Positions 7,154 through 15,681 of a stretch of DNA of 37,053 nucleotides are shown in pieces. The stretch spans positions 1-37,053 of the forward strand of contig JAAVXR010000072.1 of assembly GCA_022790755.1 (NCBI GenBank), read 5' to 3'. The DNA is from Hespellia sp. Its GTDB lineage: Bacteria > Bacillota > Clostridia > Lachnospirales > Lachnospiraceae. Position 1 is the stretch's first letter; every line of letters begins with the position of its first letter. The notes under the pieces were generated by a model. It worked only from the letters and a program-made list of their open reading frames with translations, was not told where the DNA came from and ran no database searches. The translations under genes were made by a program, and so were the position numbers.

Positions 7154-8026
7154 CTAAAAATAATTTAAAAATGCCTGGGCCACTTTCGAAAGAGGGATCT
7201 GTTCGTTGTGAGCAATGACCAGCTCCCGGGGAGGAAGGATTTCTTCTGTCTCGACAATAAACAGAGAAGAAGAATGGCGGGGGAGGCAATAATCTGGAAC
7301 AAAAGCAATGCCAAGGCCAATATTGGCGAGATCAATCAGGAGATCATTGCTGCTTAGTTCAATTTCCGGCACCAAATCCAATTGATGTTGCAAAAACAGG
7401 CGATGTAGAAACTCGCTGGTCGTGCTTTTTCGGTCTAACATCAGAATCGGATACTGTGAAAGTTCTTTGTAGGACAGTTTTCGGCCCTTCAGTTGGGCGA
7501 AGGATTCGTTTGCAATAAAGATATCCTGAAAAGGCTGAATCTTTTTGATCGAAGAGACGTTGCTTAGGTAGGAGTTTGGATAATTGATTACGATCAGATC
7601 TACTTGTCCGGTTTCCAGAAATTCGACGCATTTGATAGACGTCTGATTGATTACTTTGATGTGTACCTTAGGAAATTCTTTGTGGAGCTTTTCCAGATAA
7701 GGAACCAGAAAATAGCGACAGATCGTATCGCTTGCGCCGATTCGGATCTGTCCGCCGGTGGTGGCGGCGTCCGTGAGCTGTGATTCTCCCCGCTGAATGA
7801 GATTGATGGCAGGTTCAATATGGCGCAGCAGAATTTCGCCCTCCGGTGTGAGTTGTACGCGTTTGGTGCTCCGAATAAAAAGGGTCTGCTCTAATTTTAG
7901 CTCCAATGTTTTGATGGACTGGCTGACGGCAGACTGTGAGATAAATAGACGCTTGGAAGCCTCGGAGAAACTCAGCGTAATGGCAACGTAGTAAAAGACT
8001 TTGTACAGTTCGTAGTTGATATCCAC
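7154..8026 (-). CDS. LysR family transcriptional regulator
   Basis: A 290-residue LysR-type regulator. The N-terminal winged helix-turn-helix (about 1-60) shows FYYVAITLSFSEASKRLFIS, then QSAVSQSIKTLE and LTPEGEIL. The co-inducer domain of two alpha/beta lobes follows (about 90-290, starting GQIRIGASDTICRYFLVPYL). It uses a GTG start at 8026 preceded by a GGGGG tract at 8036-8040. It lies directly upstream of the threonine-synthase-like gene on the same strand and is divergent from the DUF1461 membrane protein gene at 8155. Either could be its target. The effector is not evident. Confidence 0.9.
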   Translation of the reverse strand: MDINYELYKVFYYVAITLSFSEASKRLFISQSAVSQSIKTLELKLEQTLFIRSTKRVQLTPEGEILLRHIEPAINLIQRGESQLTDAATTGGQIRIGASDTICRYFLVPYLEKLHKEFPKVHIKVINQTSIKCVEFLETGQVDLIVINYPNSYLSNVSSIKKIQPFQDIFIANESFAQLKGRKLSYKELSQYPILMLDRKSTTSEFLHRLFLQHQLDLVPEIELSSNDLLIDLANIGLGIAFVPDYCLPRHSSSLFIVETEEILPPRELVIAHNEQIPLSKVAQAFLNYF

Positions 8027-8154
8027 CTTGAAAAACCCCCTGACAATACGATAAGATGATGTTGAGATTCTGGTATTATGATTTTATTTCATGATATTAT
8101 TATATAAGATAATCGAAAGAATTACAATGTGGAGAAACAGGAGGCATTTTTTAA

Positions 8155-8862
8155 ATGAAATACTTACAGAAACTATTGGGAATACTTGCAGTCTTGCCGG
8201 CAATACTAGCCATTTTGATTACGGCCTTTCAGATAGGAGCATACAGTGATTTTTCGTTTTATGAAAAGGAATATATAAAATATCAAGTGACAGAAGATTT
8301 GCATATGGAGTTGGCGGATGTGATGGATGTCACCGATCAGATGATGGATTATTTGATCGGAAGAAAAGAGGAGTTGTCGGTGATAACGACGATTGATGGA
8401 CAGAAACAGGATTTCTTTAATGAACAGGACCGTTTGCATATGGCGGATGTGAAAAATTTGTTTCTGGGAGGTCTGCGTGTTCGGACCTGGTGTTTGGCGA
8501 TTACTGTGCTTTGCGTAGTTCTGCTCTGGATCACCAAAGCGGACTGGAAGCAAATTTTGATGAAATCTTGGCTAGCGGGTTTGGCAATTTATATTTTGGC
8601 GGCTGTAGTAATTGGGATTGCAGCGGTGCAGGATTTTACCGCCGTTTTCACAAAATTTCACGAGATCTTTTTCACCAATGATCTATGGTTATTTGATCCG
8701 ACCACAGACTATATGATTCGTATGCTGCCGGAAGGTTTCTTTGCAGATATGGTAATTCGAATCGGCAGTATATTCTTGGGTGCGCTTACGGTGGTTACAG
8801 GTGTTTGCCTGTGGGTTGGTTTTCGTAAAAAGGAAGAAGAAATTAGTATAATTAATAAATGA
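8155..8862 (+). CDS. DUF1461 (TIGR01906-type) integral membrane protein
   Basis: A 235-residue membrane protein with four predicted helices (about 5-28, 102-125, 135-160 and 200-225). Between helices 1 and 2 is the extracytoplasmic segment with the family pattern SFYEKEYIKYQV, MMDYLIGRKEEL, FFNEQDRLHMADV, which identifies the DUF1461 family. The biochemical role of this family is unknown. ATG 8155 follows an AGGAGG-like site at about 8139-8145. It is divergent from the LysR gene. The next gene, purL, has its own promoter. Confidence 0.8.
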   Translation: MKYLQKLLGILAVLPAILAILITAFQIGAYSDFSFYEKEYIKYQVTEDLHMELADVMDVTDQMMDYLIGRKEELSVITTIDGQKQDFFNEQDRLHMADVKNLFLGGLRVRTWCLAITVLCVVLLWITKADWKQILMKSWLAGLAIYILAAVVIGIAAVQDFTAVFTKFHEIFFTNDLWLFDPTTDYMIRMLPEGFFADMVIRIGSIFLGALTVVTGVCLWVGFRKKEEEISIINK

Positions 8863-8888
8863 GATTAATATGATTAATTTTACTAATA
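8841..8888. repeat. AT-rich inverted repeat across the DUF1461 stop and the purL promoter
   Basis: The arm 8841-8856 and the arm 8873-8888 are inverted copies differing at two of 16 positions. They flank the stop codon of the DUF1461 gene and include the purL -35 region. It could be a weak terminator, although it has no T tract, or a regulator site. Its composition is almost pure A/T, so chance is a serious alternative. Confidence 0.35.
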
Positions 8889-8907
8889 ATTGGACACGTG
8901 ATATACT
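8879..8907 (+). promoter_or_regulatory. Predicted purL promoter
   Basis: TTTACT (8879-8884), 17-bp spacer, TATACT (8902-8907). Moderate match to sigma-A elements, located about 70 bp upstream of the purL start. I see no purine riboswitch in the short leader. Confidence 0.5.
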
Positions 8908-8976
8908 GCATGAAAGAAAACGGGAAAAAGTAAATTGGTAAATTGAATTGGGATGAAAAAAAGAAAGGACAAAGCC

Positions 8977-11900
8977 ATGGAGAAATCGACGAGTCGTGTA
9001 AAACGGGTTTATGTGGAGAAGAAACCGGAATTTGCGGTTCAGGCGAAAGCGTTATGCCGTGAACTCCAGAATTATCTGGGGATTCAGAGTGTGACCAATG
9101 TGCGGGAATTGATCCGCTATGATGTGGAAAATATTTCAGAAGATATTTTCGAAACAGCATGCAGCAAAATTTTTGCGGAGCCACCGGTGGATATATTGTA
9201 TAAAGAAACGTTTCCTAAAAAGGACACGGAGCATGTATTTTCTGTGGAATATCTTCCGGGGCAGTTTGATCAAAGAGCAGATTCTGCGGAACAATGTGTA
9301 CAATTTTTGCGGGAAGAGGAGAAACCGGTGATCCGCACGGCAGTTACGTACGTCATTGACGGTGAGATTACGGAGTGGCAATGGAATGCGATCAAAGAGT
9401 ATTGTATTAACCCGGTGGATTCTAGAGAGACTGGACTGGAGAAGCCGGAGACATTGATCACTGCATTTGAGGAGCCAGAAGATGTAAAGATATTTACGGG
9501 CTTCAAGGATCTCACAGAACAGGATTTGAAGGAATTGTATGAATCTTTGGGACTTGCTATGACCTTTCAGGACTTTCTTCATATTCAGAAATATTTTTGT
9601 ATGGAAGAAAAGCGGGACCCGTCTGTGACGGAAATTCGTGTTCTGGATACTTACTGGTCAGATCACTGCCGTCATACTACGTTTTCCACAGAACTGGAAG
9701 CGGTGACATTTGAGGACGGGGATTATCGGGAGCCGATGGAGAAGACTTATCGAGGCTATTTGAAAGATCGGGAAGAGATTTTCGGAGATCGGAAGGATAA
9801 GTATGTTTCCTTGATGGATCTTGCGTTGATGGCGATGCGCAAGCTGAAACGGGAAGGAAAGCTCGCAGATCAGGAAGAGTCGGATGAAATCAACGCCTGC
9901 AGTATCGTGGTTCCGATTCGTGTGGATGGAGTGGAAGAAGAGTGGTTGATTAATTTTAAGAATGAGACACATAATCATCCCACGGAGATTGAACCTTTCG
10001 GCGGCGCGGCGACCTGTCTTGGCGGGGCGATTCGAGATCCTCTGTCAGGGCGTACCTATGTATATCAGGCGATGCGAGTGACGGGAGCGGCAGATCCGAC
10101 AGGTTCTGTGGAAGAGACGCTGAGAGGGAAGCTTCCACAGAAAAAGCTGGTGCGCGGCGCGGCGAATGGGTACAGTTCTTATGGAAATCAGATCGGGCTG
10201 GCAACCGGGCTGGTAAAGGAAATCTATCATCCAGACTATGTGGCAAAGAGAATGGAAATCGGTGCAGTCCTGGGAGCGGCGCCTCGTCGTGCGGTGATTC
10301 GCGAAACTTCCGATCCAGGCGATGTGATTATTCTGCTTGGCGGACGTACCGGGCGCGATGGATGTGGCGGTGCAACCGGTTCTTCCAAGGTGCATACGGA
10401 AGAATCCATCGAAACCTGCGGAGCGGAAGTGCAGAAGGGTAATCCTCCTACGGAACGGAAGATTCAGCGGTTGTTCCGAAGAGAAGAGGTCAGCAGGTTG
10501 ATTCGAAAATGTAACGATTTTGGCGCGGGGGGAGTGTCTGTTGCAATCGGAGAACTGGCGGATGGTCTGCGCGTGGATCTGGATAAAGTGCCGAAAAAAT
10601 ATGCCGGCCTGGATGGAACAGAAATCGCAATTTCCGAGTCGCAGGAGAGAATGGCCGTGGTTGTGAATCCGGCAGATGTGCAGCAATTCTTGGCGTATGC
10701 GAAGGAAGAAAATCTGGAAGCGACCGAGGTGGCGGTGGTGACGGAAGAACCGCGGTTGGTGCTGAGTTGGAGAGGGAAGGAAATCGTAAATCTTTCCCGT
10801 GCATTTTTAGACACAAACGGTGCGCATCAGAAGACGCAGGTGGAAGTGGAAATTCCAAGAAAGTCGGAGAGTCTCTTTATCAAGAACGAGGTTCTGGATG
10901 TTCGGAAGAAATGGCTGGAGACGTTGCAAGATTTGAATGTGTGTTCGCAAAAAGGGTTGGTGGAAATGTTTGATGGCTCCATCGGTGCAGGTTCCGTCTT
11001 CATGCCTCACGGTGGACAGTACCAGATGACGGAGACACAGGCGATGGCAGCGAAAGTACCTGTGCTTGGCGGAAAGACGGACAGTGTGTCTCTGATGAGT
11101 TATGGGTTCGATCCGTATTTGTCCAGTTGGAGTCCCTATCATGGGGCAGTGTACGCCGTTGTGGAATCGGTGGCGAAGATTGTGGCCGCTGGAGGAGATT
11201 TCCGCAAGATTCGTTTTACCTTCCAAGAATATTTCCGTCGTATGACGGAGGAGCCAAAACGGTGGAGTCAACCGTTTGCGGCGCTTCTGGGGGCGTATGA
11301 GGCGCAGCTTGGCTTTGGACTTCCGGCGATCGGTGGAAAGGACAGCATGTCGGGCACGTTCCAGGATATCGACGTGCCGCCGACTCTGGTTTCTTTTGCG
11401 GTGGATATGGCAGAAGAACAGGAGATCATCACGCCGGAGTTGAAGGCAGCAGGAAATCGCCTGGTTTGGATCAAAATTGAAAAGAACGCGTACGATCTGC
11501 CGGTATATGAACAACTCAAAAAGCAGTATGGCAATCTTTGTCTAGATATTCGCGGCGGAAGAGTTCTTTCTGCCTATGTATCTGATCGGCACGGCGTGAT
11601 TGCGGCGATCAGCAAGATGGCTTTCGGCAATCAATTGGGCGTGAAACTGGACGCTTCTTTACCGGCGGAAGATTTATTCGCCCCGGCATTTGGCGAGATT
11701 GTGGCAGAAGTGGCGGCAGAAAAACTTTCGGAATTGGAAAGTAGCGCTACAGTGATCGGGGAAGTGACGGAGGATGGAAACTTTACGTATGGAGACGTAA
11801 GTATTTCACTGGAAGAGGCGCAGTCTGCATGGACCAAGCCTTTGGAGAAAGTCTTTGCGACCAAATCTTCTGCGGACTGCGATATGGATGTGGAGGAGCA

Positions 11901-12744
11901 GTTATATCAGACTTCAGATCTACACATTTGTAGCCATAAAATCGGGCAGCCCACAGTATTTATCCCGGTATTCCCTGGTACAAACTGCGAGTATGACAGC
12001 GCGGCGGCGTTCGAACGTGCGGGAGCCAAAGTGATCACGCGGGTATTCCGGAATCTGGATGCTGCGGATATTCGAGATTCTGTGGGGGAATTTGAGAAAG
12101 CGATCGGACAGGCTCAGATGATCATGTTCCCGGGTGGATTCAGCGCGGGAGATGAGCCGGACGGATCGGCGAAGTTCTTTGCGACGGCATTTCAGAATCA
12201 GAAGATCAAAGAAGCCGTGGAAGAGCTTTTGGAAGAGCGGGACGGACTGGCACTCGGAATCTGTAACGGTTTCCAGGCGTTGATTAAGCTGGGGTTGGTT
12301 CCATATGGCAGAATTGCGGGGCAAAAAGAAGATTCTCCGACTTTGACGTATAATACCATTGGCCGTCATATTTCAAAGATGGTCTACACGAAAGTGGTGA
12401 CCAATAAATCTCCGTGGTTGCAGATGGTGCAACCGGGCGAGGTTTATACCAATCCGGCGTCCCACGGAGAAGGGCGTTTTGTTGCAAATGAAACATGGAT
12501 AAAGAAATTGTTTGAGAATGGGCAGGTGGCGACGCAGTATTGTGATCCAAAAGGTCGGATTACCATGAATGAGGAGTGGAATATCAACGGTTCCTACCGC
12601 GCGATCGAGGGAATCACCAGCCCGGATGGAAGGATACTCGGCAAAATGGCGCACTCGGAGAGGCGTGGGGACGCTGTCGCAAAAAATATTTACGGGGAAC
12701 AGGATCTGAAGATCTTTGAATCGGGCGTGGCGTATTTTAAATAA
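8977..12744 (+). CDS. purL: Phosphoribosylformylglycinamidine synthase, single chain
   Basis: About 1255 residues. It converts FGAR, glutamine and ATP to FGAM in de novo purine synthesis in the cytosol. This is the large one-chain form of the Firmicute/Bacteroides clade (TIGR01857 type). The N-terminal PurS-like part comes first, then the two PurM-like ATP-grasp-unrelated halves (DTYWSDHCRHTTF, NFKNETHNHPTEIEPFGGAA, RDPLSGRTYV, NDFGAGGVSVA, FDGSIGAGSVF, AIGGKDSMSGT). Last is a class I glutamine amidotransferase domain with PGTNCEYDSA, FPGGFSAGDE and the nucleophile C1096 in LGICNGFQAL. The start at 8977 follows GAAAGGAC with 8-nt spacing. An in-frame ATG at 8953 has a weaker site and adds only a lysine-rich octapeptide. 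It stands alone, without other pur genes. The stop overlaps the convergent LysR gene by 8 bp. Confidence 0.95.
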   Translation: MEKSTSRVKRVYVEKKPEFAVQAKALCRELQNYLGIQSVTNVRELIRYDVENISEDIFETACSKIFAEPPVDILYKETFPKKDTEHVFSVEYLPGQFDQRADSAEQCVQFLREEEKPVIRTAVTYVIDGEITEWQWNAIKEYCINPVDSRETGLEKPETLITAFEEPEDVKIFTGFKDLTEQDLKELYESLGLAMTFQDFLHIQKYFCMEEKRDPSVTEIRVLDTYWSDHCRHTTFSTELEAVTFEDGDYREPMEKTYRGYLKDREEIFGDRKDKYVSLMDLALMAMRKLKREGKLADQEESDEINACSIVVPIRVDGVEEEWLINFKNETHNHPTEIEPFGGAATCLGGAIRDPLSGRTYVYQAMRVTGAADPTGSVEETLRGKLPQKKLVRGAANGYSSYGNQIGLATGLVKEIYHPDYVAKRMEIGAVLGAAPRRAVIRETSDPGDVIILLGGRTGRDGCGGATGSSKVHTEESIETCGAEVQKGNPPTERKIQRLFRREEVSRLIRKCNDFGAGGVSVAIGELADGLRVDLDKVPKKYAGLDGTEIAISESQERMAVVVNPADVQQFLAYAKEENLEATEVAVVTEEPRLVLSWRGKEIVNLSRAFLDTNGAHQKTQVEVEIPRKSESLFIKNEVLDVRKKWLETLQDLNVCSQKGLVEMFDGSIGAGSVFMPHGGQYQMTETQAMAAKVPVLGGKTDSVSLMSYGFDPYLSSWSPYHGAVYAVVESVAKIVAAGGDFRKIRFTFQEYFRRMTEEPKRWSQPFAALLGAYEAQLGFGLPAIGGKDSMSGTFQDIDVPPTLVSFAVDMAEEQEIITPELKAAGNRLVWIKIEKNAYDLPVYEQLKKQYGNLCLDIRGGRVLSAYVSDRHGVIAAISKMAFGNQLGVKLDASLPAEDLFAPAFGEIVAEVAAEKLSELESSATVIGEVTEDGNFTYGDVSISLEEAQSAWTKPLEKVFATKSSADCDMDVEEQLYQTSDLHICSHKIGQPTVFIPVFPGTNCEYDSAAAFERAGAKVITRVFRNLDAADIRDSVGEFEKAIGQAQMIMFPGGFSAGDEPDGSAKFFATAFQNQKIKEAVEELLEERDGLALGICNGFQALIKLGLVPYGRIAGQKEDSPTLTYNTIGRHISKMVYTKVVTNKSPWLQMVQPGEVYTNPASHGEGRFVANETWIKKLFENGQVATQYCDPKGRITMNEEWNINGSYRAIEGITSPDGRILGKMAHSERRGDAVAKNIYGEQDLKIFESGVAYFK

Positions 12745-13639
12745 AGGAGCCAGACTGGAATTCTCGGTCGATACAGTATTGTATGACGGATTCGATCGGC
12801 GGCGAGATCCATTTATTTCGATGGTATAAGAGCTGTTTCCAGACATGGATCTCGAAATCTTTCACATGTAAGCGAACCATATTTCCGGAAGCAATTTCTT
12901 GAGCCGTAATATAGTCCGGCAAGAAGGAGATTCCAACGCCCTGTTCGACGAGGGGACAGATCAGGCCGGTACTGCCGATTTCCAGGACAGGATCAATTTC
13001 CAGGGAATATTCAGAAAGTTTTTCGTCTAATAGCCGGCGGTAGCTCATACCCTTCTCTGTCAGAATAAACGGTTGTGTCAGTAGATCCCGGATAGACAAC
13101 GTATCTGCGTGAGCCAGCGGACAGGCGGGAGACGCAACGAAATGAGTATGGACCTTCTCTTCCCGAACGATAATATATTCCGCATTGTAGATATGATTAT
13201 CCAAAGTTAAAATAGCGTCCACTTCATTGTGGTTGATCAGCCGGAACATTTCTTCTGTTCCGGCTGCAATAATTTTCAATGAGATGTCAGGATATTTTTT
13301 TCGAAAATCAAGAAAACCGTCTCCGAGAAAGGAGTCACACAGAGAATCCGCCATGGCTAGACGGATGTGTCCTTTGACGTCCTTTTTCGTTTGAATCGTT
13401 TCTTCCAGTTCCTGCGTCAGTTTGCTGATCTGATGCGCATACTCCAATACTTCTTTTCCTTTTTCCGTCAGAGCGACGGTGTGATTGATGCGTTCAAAGA
13501 GCTGAGAATTCAGTTCCGTTTCCAGCTGCTTGATCTGGAATGATATCGTGGATTGAGAGTATCCAAGAGTCTGCGCTGCCTTTGTAAAACTGTTCTGTTC
13601 TGCGACATGAATAAATGAAATCAGATTTTTGAGATCCAC
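12737..13639 (-). CDS. LysR family transcriptional regulator
   Basis: About 300 residues. The N-terminal helix-turn-helix contains FIHVAEQNSFTKAAQTLGYS, QSTISFQIKQLE and LTEKGKEVLE. The effector domain begins with GHIRLAMADSLCDSFLG. GGAGGG lies 5-6 nt before a GTG at 13639 (VDLKNLISF), which I prefer over the longer frame from 13660. The gene is divergent from the sodium:alanine-type symporter, the usual LysR arrangement, so that transporter is the likely target. It is convergent with purL, the last 8 bp being shared by both genes. The ligand is not evident. An amino acid carried by the neighbouring transporter is a reasonable guess. Confidence 0.9.
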   Translation of the reverse strand: MDLKNLISFIHVAEQNSFTKAAQTLGYSQSTISFQIKQLETELNSQLFERINHTVALTEKGKEVLEYAHQISKLTQELEETIQTKKDVKGHIRLAMADSLCDSFLGDGFLDFRKKYPDISLKIIAAGTEEMFRLINHNEVDAILTLDNHIYNAEYIIVREEKVHTHFVASPACPLAHADTLSIRDLLTQPFILTEKGMSYRRLLDEKLSEYSLEIDPVLEIGSTGLICPLVEQGVGISFLPDYITAQEIASGNMVRLHVKDFEIHVWKQLLYHRNKWISPPIESVIQYCIDREFQSGSFI

Positions 13640-13706
13640 AGTTACCCTCCATTCTATCATCTAAATACTATCTAATTTTTCGATCTATTACATTATAATT
13701 ATCAAT

Positions 13707-13735
13707 TTTACGTATGTTGGTTTTTACTATATACT
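13707..13735 (+). promoter_or_regulatory. Predicted promoter of the symporter gene
   Basis: TTTACG (13707-13712), 17-bp spacer, TATACT (13730-13735), in the 168-bp gap between the divergent LysR and symporter genes. The weak -35 fits a promoter that needs an activator such as the LysR protein. Confidence 0.45.
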
Positions 13736-13807
13736 AATGAGTGGGAAAAAGCAATCTATGCGATAAAAGTATAGAGTGTTTCAGAGATAGATATGGAGGA
13801 AATTGTG

Positions 13808-15199
13808 ATGGCCGTGATCCAGTTTATGTACCAGTTATTGTGGGGAGATTTGATAACATTGCCGTTGCCGGGCGGGAATTCTGTGGGTTTGTCTTTCTTG
13901 GTGATTATTTTGATTCCATCGGGCATCTATTTTACGATCCGCACTCGATTTCTGCCCTTTCGTCTGTTTCCGGAGATGCTGCGGATTGTCGTGGAAAAGC
14001 GGAATCAGTCTCAAAAGGAATCCATTTCCGGTGTGCAGGCGTTGATTATCTCAACAGCGACCCGTGTGGGAATGGGAAATCTGGTCGGTGTCGTGGCGGC
14101 AATTTCGGCGGGAGGAGCTGGCGCCGTTTTCTGGATGTGGGTGACGGCCCTCTTGGGGTCCTCCACGGCTTTTATTGAGGCGACTCTGGCGCAGATTTAT
14201 AAAGAAAAAGATCCGCTCTATGGCGGGTTTAGGGGCGGACCGGCGTATTATATTCATCATCTTTTTTTGAAAAAGGAAGGCAGGAAAAAGCGCTCTGTGA
14301 TTGCGATTCTTTTCGCGATATCCGGACTGATTTGTTGGTGTGGAATCAGTCAGGTGATCGGAAATTCCGTTTCGTCTGCTTTCGAAAATGCATTTCAGAT
14401 TCCCCCGATTTATACGACGATCGTGTTGGTGATGATTGCGGCGGTGATTGTGCTGCGAAAAAATGCGACCGTAAAAGTGTTGGATGTGATTGTGCCGATT
14501 ATGGCAGGAATGTACTTTTTGATTACGATTTTTATAATTGTGAAAAATATAGGATTGATTCCCTCTGTCTTTCAGCGAATCTTCGCGGAAGCGTTTGGTT
14601 TGCGTCAAGTTGTGGCGGGAGGATTTGGTGCGGTGCTGATGAACGGAGCGAAGCGGGGACTGTTCTCCAATGAGGCTGGGTCCGGGTCTGCACCCTGTGC
14701 AGCAGCGGCAGCGGATATCAGCCATCCGGCGAAAGAGGGGCTCTTGCAGGCTTTCGGTGTGTTTATTGATACGATTGTTCTGTGTAGTTGTTCTGCAATG
14801 ATTATGTTGTTGACACCAATGGAGCTGACACAGGGAATGGAAGGGATGGATCTTCTGCAGACGGCTATGCATTATCATATCGGAACGTTTGGAGTCATAT
14901 TTATTGCAGTCATTCTCTGGTTGTTCAGTTTTTCCACATTCATTGGCATTCTTTTTTATGCCAGACCCAATATTGCCTATTTGTTTGGTGATAACTGGCT
15001 TTCACAGACATTGTACAAATTGTTGGCGCTTGTGATGCTCTTTATTGGAGGACTTGCGGCTTATACCTTTGTGTGGGATCTGGGAGATATTGGAATCGGT
15101 ATGATGACGGTATTTAATATGATTGCGCTCTATCCACTGTCCAGGCAGGCGATTACCTCATTGAAAGAGTATGAGAGAAAGATTGGAAAGAAGGGGTAG
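13808..15199 (+). CDS. Sodium:alanine/glycine symporter family (AGCS) transporter
   Basis: About 463 residues with roughly ten membrane helices. It should import a small neutral amino acid with Na+ (alanine or glycine in characterised AGCS members). Family signatures seen: PSGIYFTIRTRFLPFR near the N-terminus, SGVQALIISTATRVGMGNLVGV, GGAGAVFWMWVTALLGSSTAF, GGFRGGPAYYI, and GLFSNEAGSGSAPCAAAAAD. I chose ATG 13808 because GGAGG (13795-13799) is 8 nt before it. The ATG at 13793 overlaps that ribosome-binding site. It is divergent from a LysR gene that probably regulates it. Length is normal. Confidence 0.92.
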   Translation: MAVIQFMYQLLWGDLITLPLPGGNSVGLSFLVIILIPSGIYFTIRTRFLPFRLFPEMLRIVVEKRNQSQKESISGVQALIISTATRVGMGNLVGVVAAISAGGAGAVFWMWVTALLGSSTAFIEATLAQIYKEKDPLYGGFRGGPAYYIHHLFLKKEGRKKRSVIAILFAISGLICWCGISQVIGNSVSSAFENAFQIPPIYTTIVLVMIAAVIVLRKNATVKVLDVIVPIMAGMYFLITIFIIVKNIGLIPSVFQRIFAEAFGLRQVVAGGFGAVLMNGAKRGLFSNEAGSGSAPCAAAAADISHPAKEGLLQAFGVFIDTIVLCSCSAMIMLLTPMELTQGMEGMDLLQTAMHYHIGTFGVIFIAVILWLFSFSTFIGILFYARPNIAYLFGDNWLSQTLYKLLALVMLFIGGLAAYTFVWDLGDIGIGMMTVFNMIALYPLSRQAITSLKEYERKIGKKG

Positions 15200-15228
15200 C
15201 GTATTTGACAAAATTTTGTAAAAAAGTG

Positions 15229-15258
15229 TTGACAGCTTGGCTGAGTTGATAGTATAAT
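15229..15258 (+). promoter_or_regulatory. Strong promoter of the tRNA-Val/tRNA-Met pair
   Basis: TTGACA (15229-15234), 18-bp spacer, TATAAT (15253-15258): both hexamers are perfect consensus, 47 bp upstream of tRNA-Val. A second TTGACA at 15205 has no partner -10. Confidence 0.85.
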
Positions 15259-15304
15259 AGCAAAGCGAGTTGTCGATAAGGCATCAAACGGAGAAAAGAG
15301 ATAT

Positions 15305-15377
15305 GGGATCTTAGCTCAGCTGGGAGAGCATCTGCCTTACAAGCAGAGGGTCATAGGTTCGAGCCCTATAGGTCCCA
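15305..15377 (+). tRNA. tRNA-Val (TAC anticodon)
   Basis: A 73-nt cloverleaf. The acceptor is GGGATCT/AGGTCCC with discriminator A. The anticodon stem is TCTGC/GCAGA with loop CTTACAA. The T loop is TTCGAGC. CCA is not encoded. Confidence 0.96.
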
Positions 15378-15398
15378 TCATTTTCGAAAATAGTATAT

Positions 15399-15472
15399 GG
15401 CGGAATAGCTCAGTTGGCGAGAGCACACGGTTCATACCCGTGGTGTCGCTGGTTCAAATCCAGTTTCCGCTA
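15399..15472 (+). tRNA. tRNA-Met (CAT anticodon)
   Basis: A 74-nt cloverleaf. The acceptor is GGCGGAA/TTCCGCT (G1-U72), the anticodon stem is CACGG/CCGTG with loop TTCATAC, and the T arm is GCTGG TTCAAAT CCAGT. The paired 1-72 position argues for elongator Met rather than initiator. A lysidine-modified Ile tRNA cannot be excluded by sequence alone. It is co-transcribed with tRNA-Val. Confidence 0.93.
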
Positions 15473-15477
15473 TTTGA

Positions 15478-15506
15478 AAGGATCTGCTTGGCAGGTCCTT
15501 TTATTG
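15478..15506 (+). terminator. Terminator of the tRNA operon
   Basis: A 10-bp stem (15478-15487 with 15491-15500, one G-U pair) closes a 3-nt loop and is followed by a short T-rich run. It lies 5 bp after tRNA-Met. Confidence 0.75.
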
Positions 15507-15579
15507 TTAACAAATTTTTAGTTTTGACGATATCATATGTTTTTTTCTTTTCACGTTTTGTGAAAACAGGCATATTTGC

Positions 15580-15608
15580 TTGACAATAGAAATGGGAAAT
15601 TCTATAAT
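15580..15608 (+). promoter_or_regulatory. Promoter of the PTS gene
   Basis: TTGACA (15580-15585), 17-bp spacer, TATAAT (15603-15608), perfect consensus. It leaves a leader of about 70 nt before ATG 15682. No catabolite-repression (cre) site stands out, which is unusual for a PTS gene. Confidence 0.85.
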
Positions 15609-15681
15609 TTAATCAGAGATTTACATGTGCACAAATAATTATGCATATGAATAAGTTTGAGAGGAAGAGAGGAGGAGACAT

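Noticed and set aside
10045..11514. Several minus-strand open frames within purL
   Set aside because: Antisense shadows of a well-supported gene, with no start signals and no recognisable domains.
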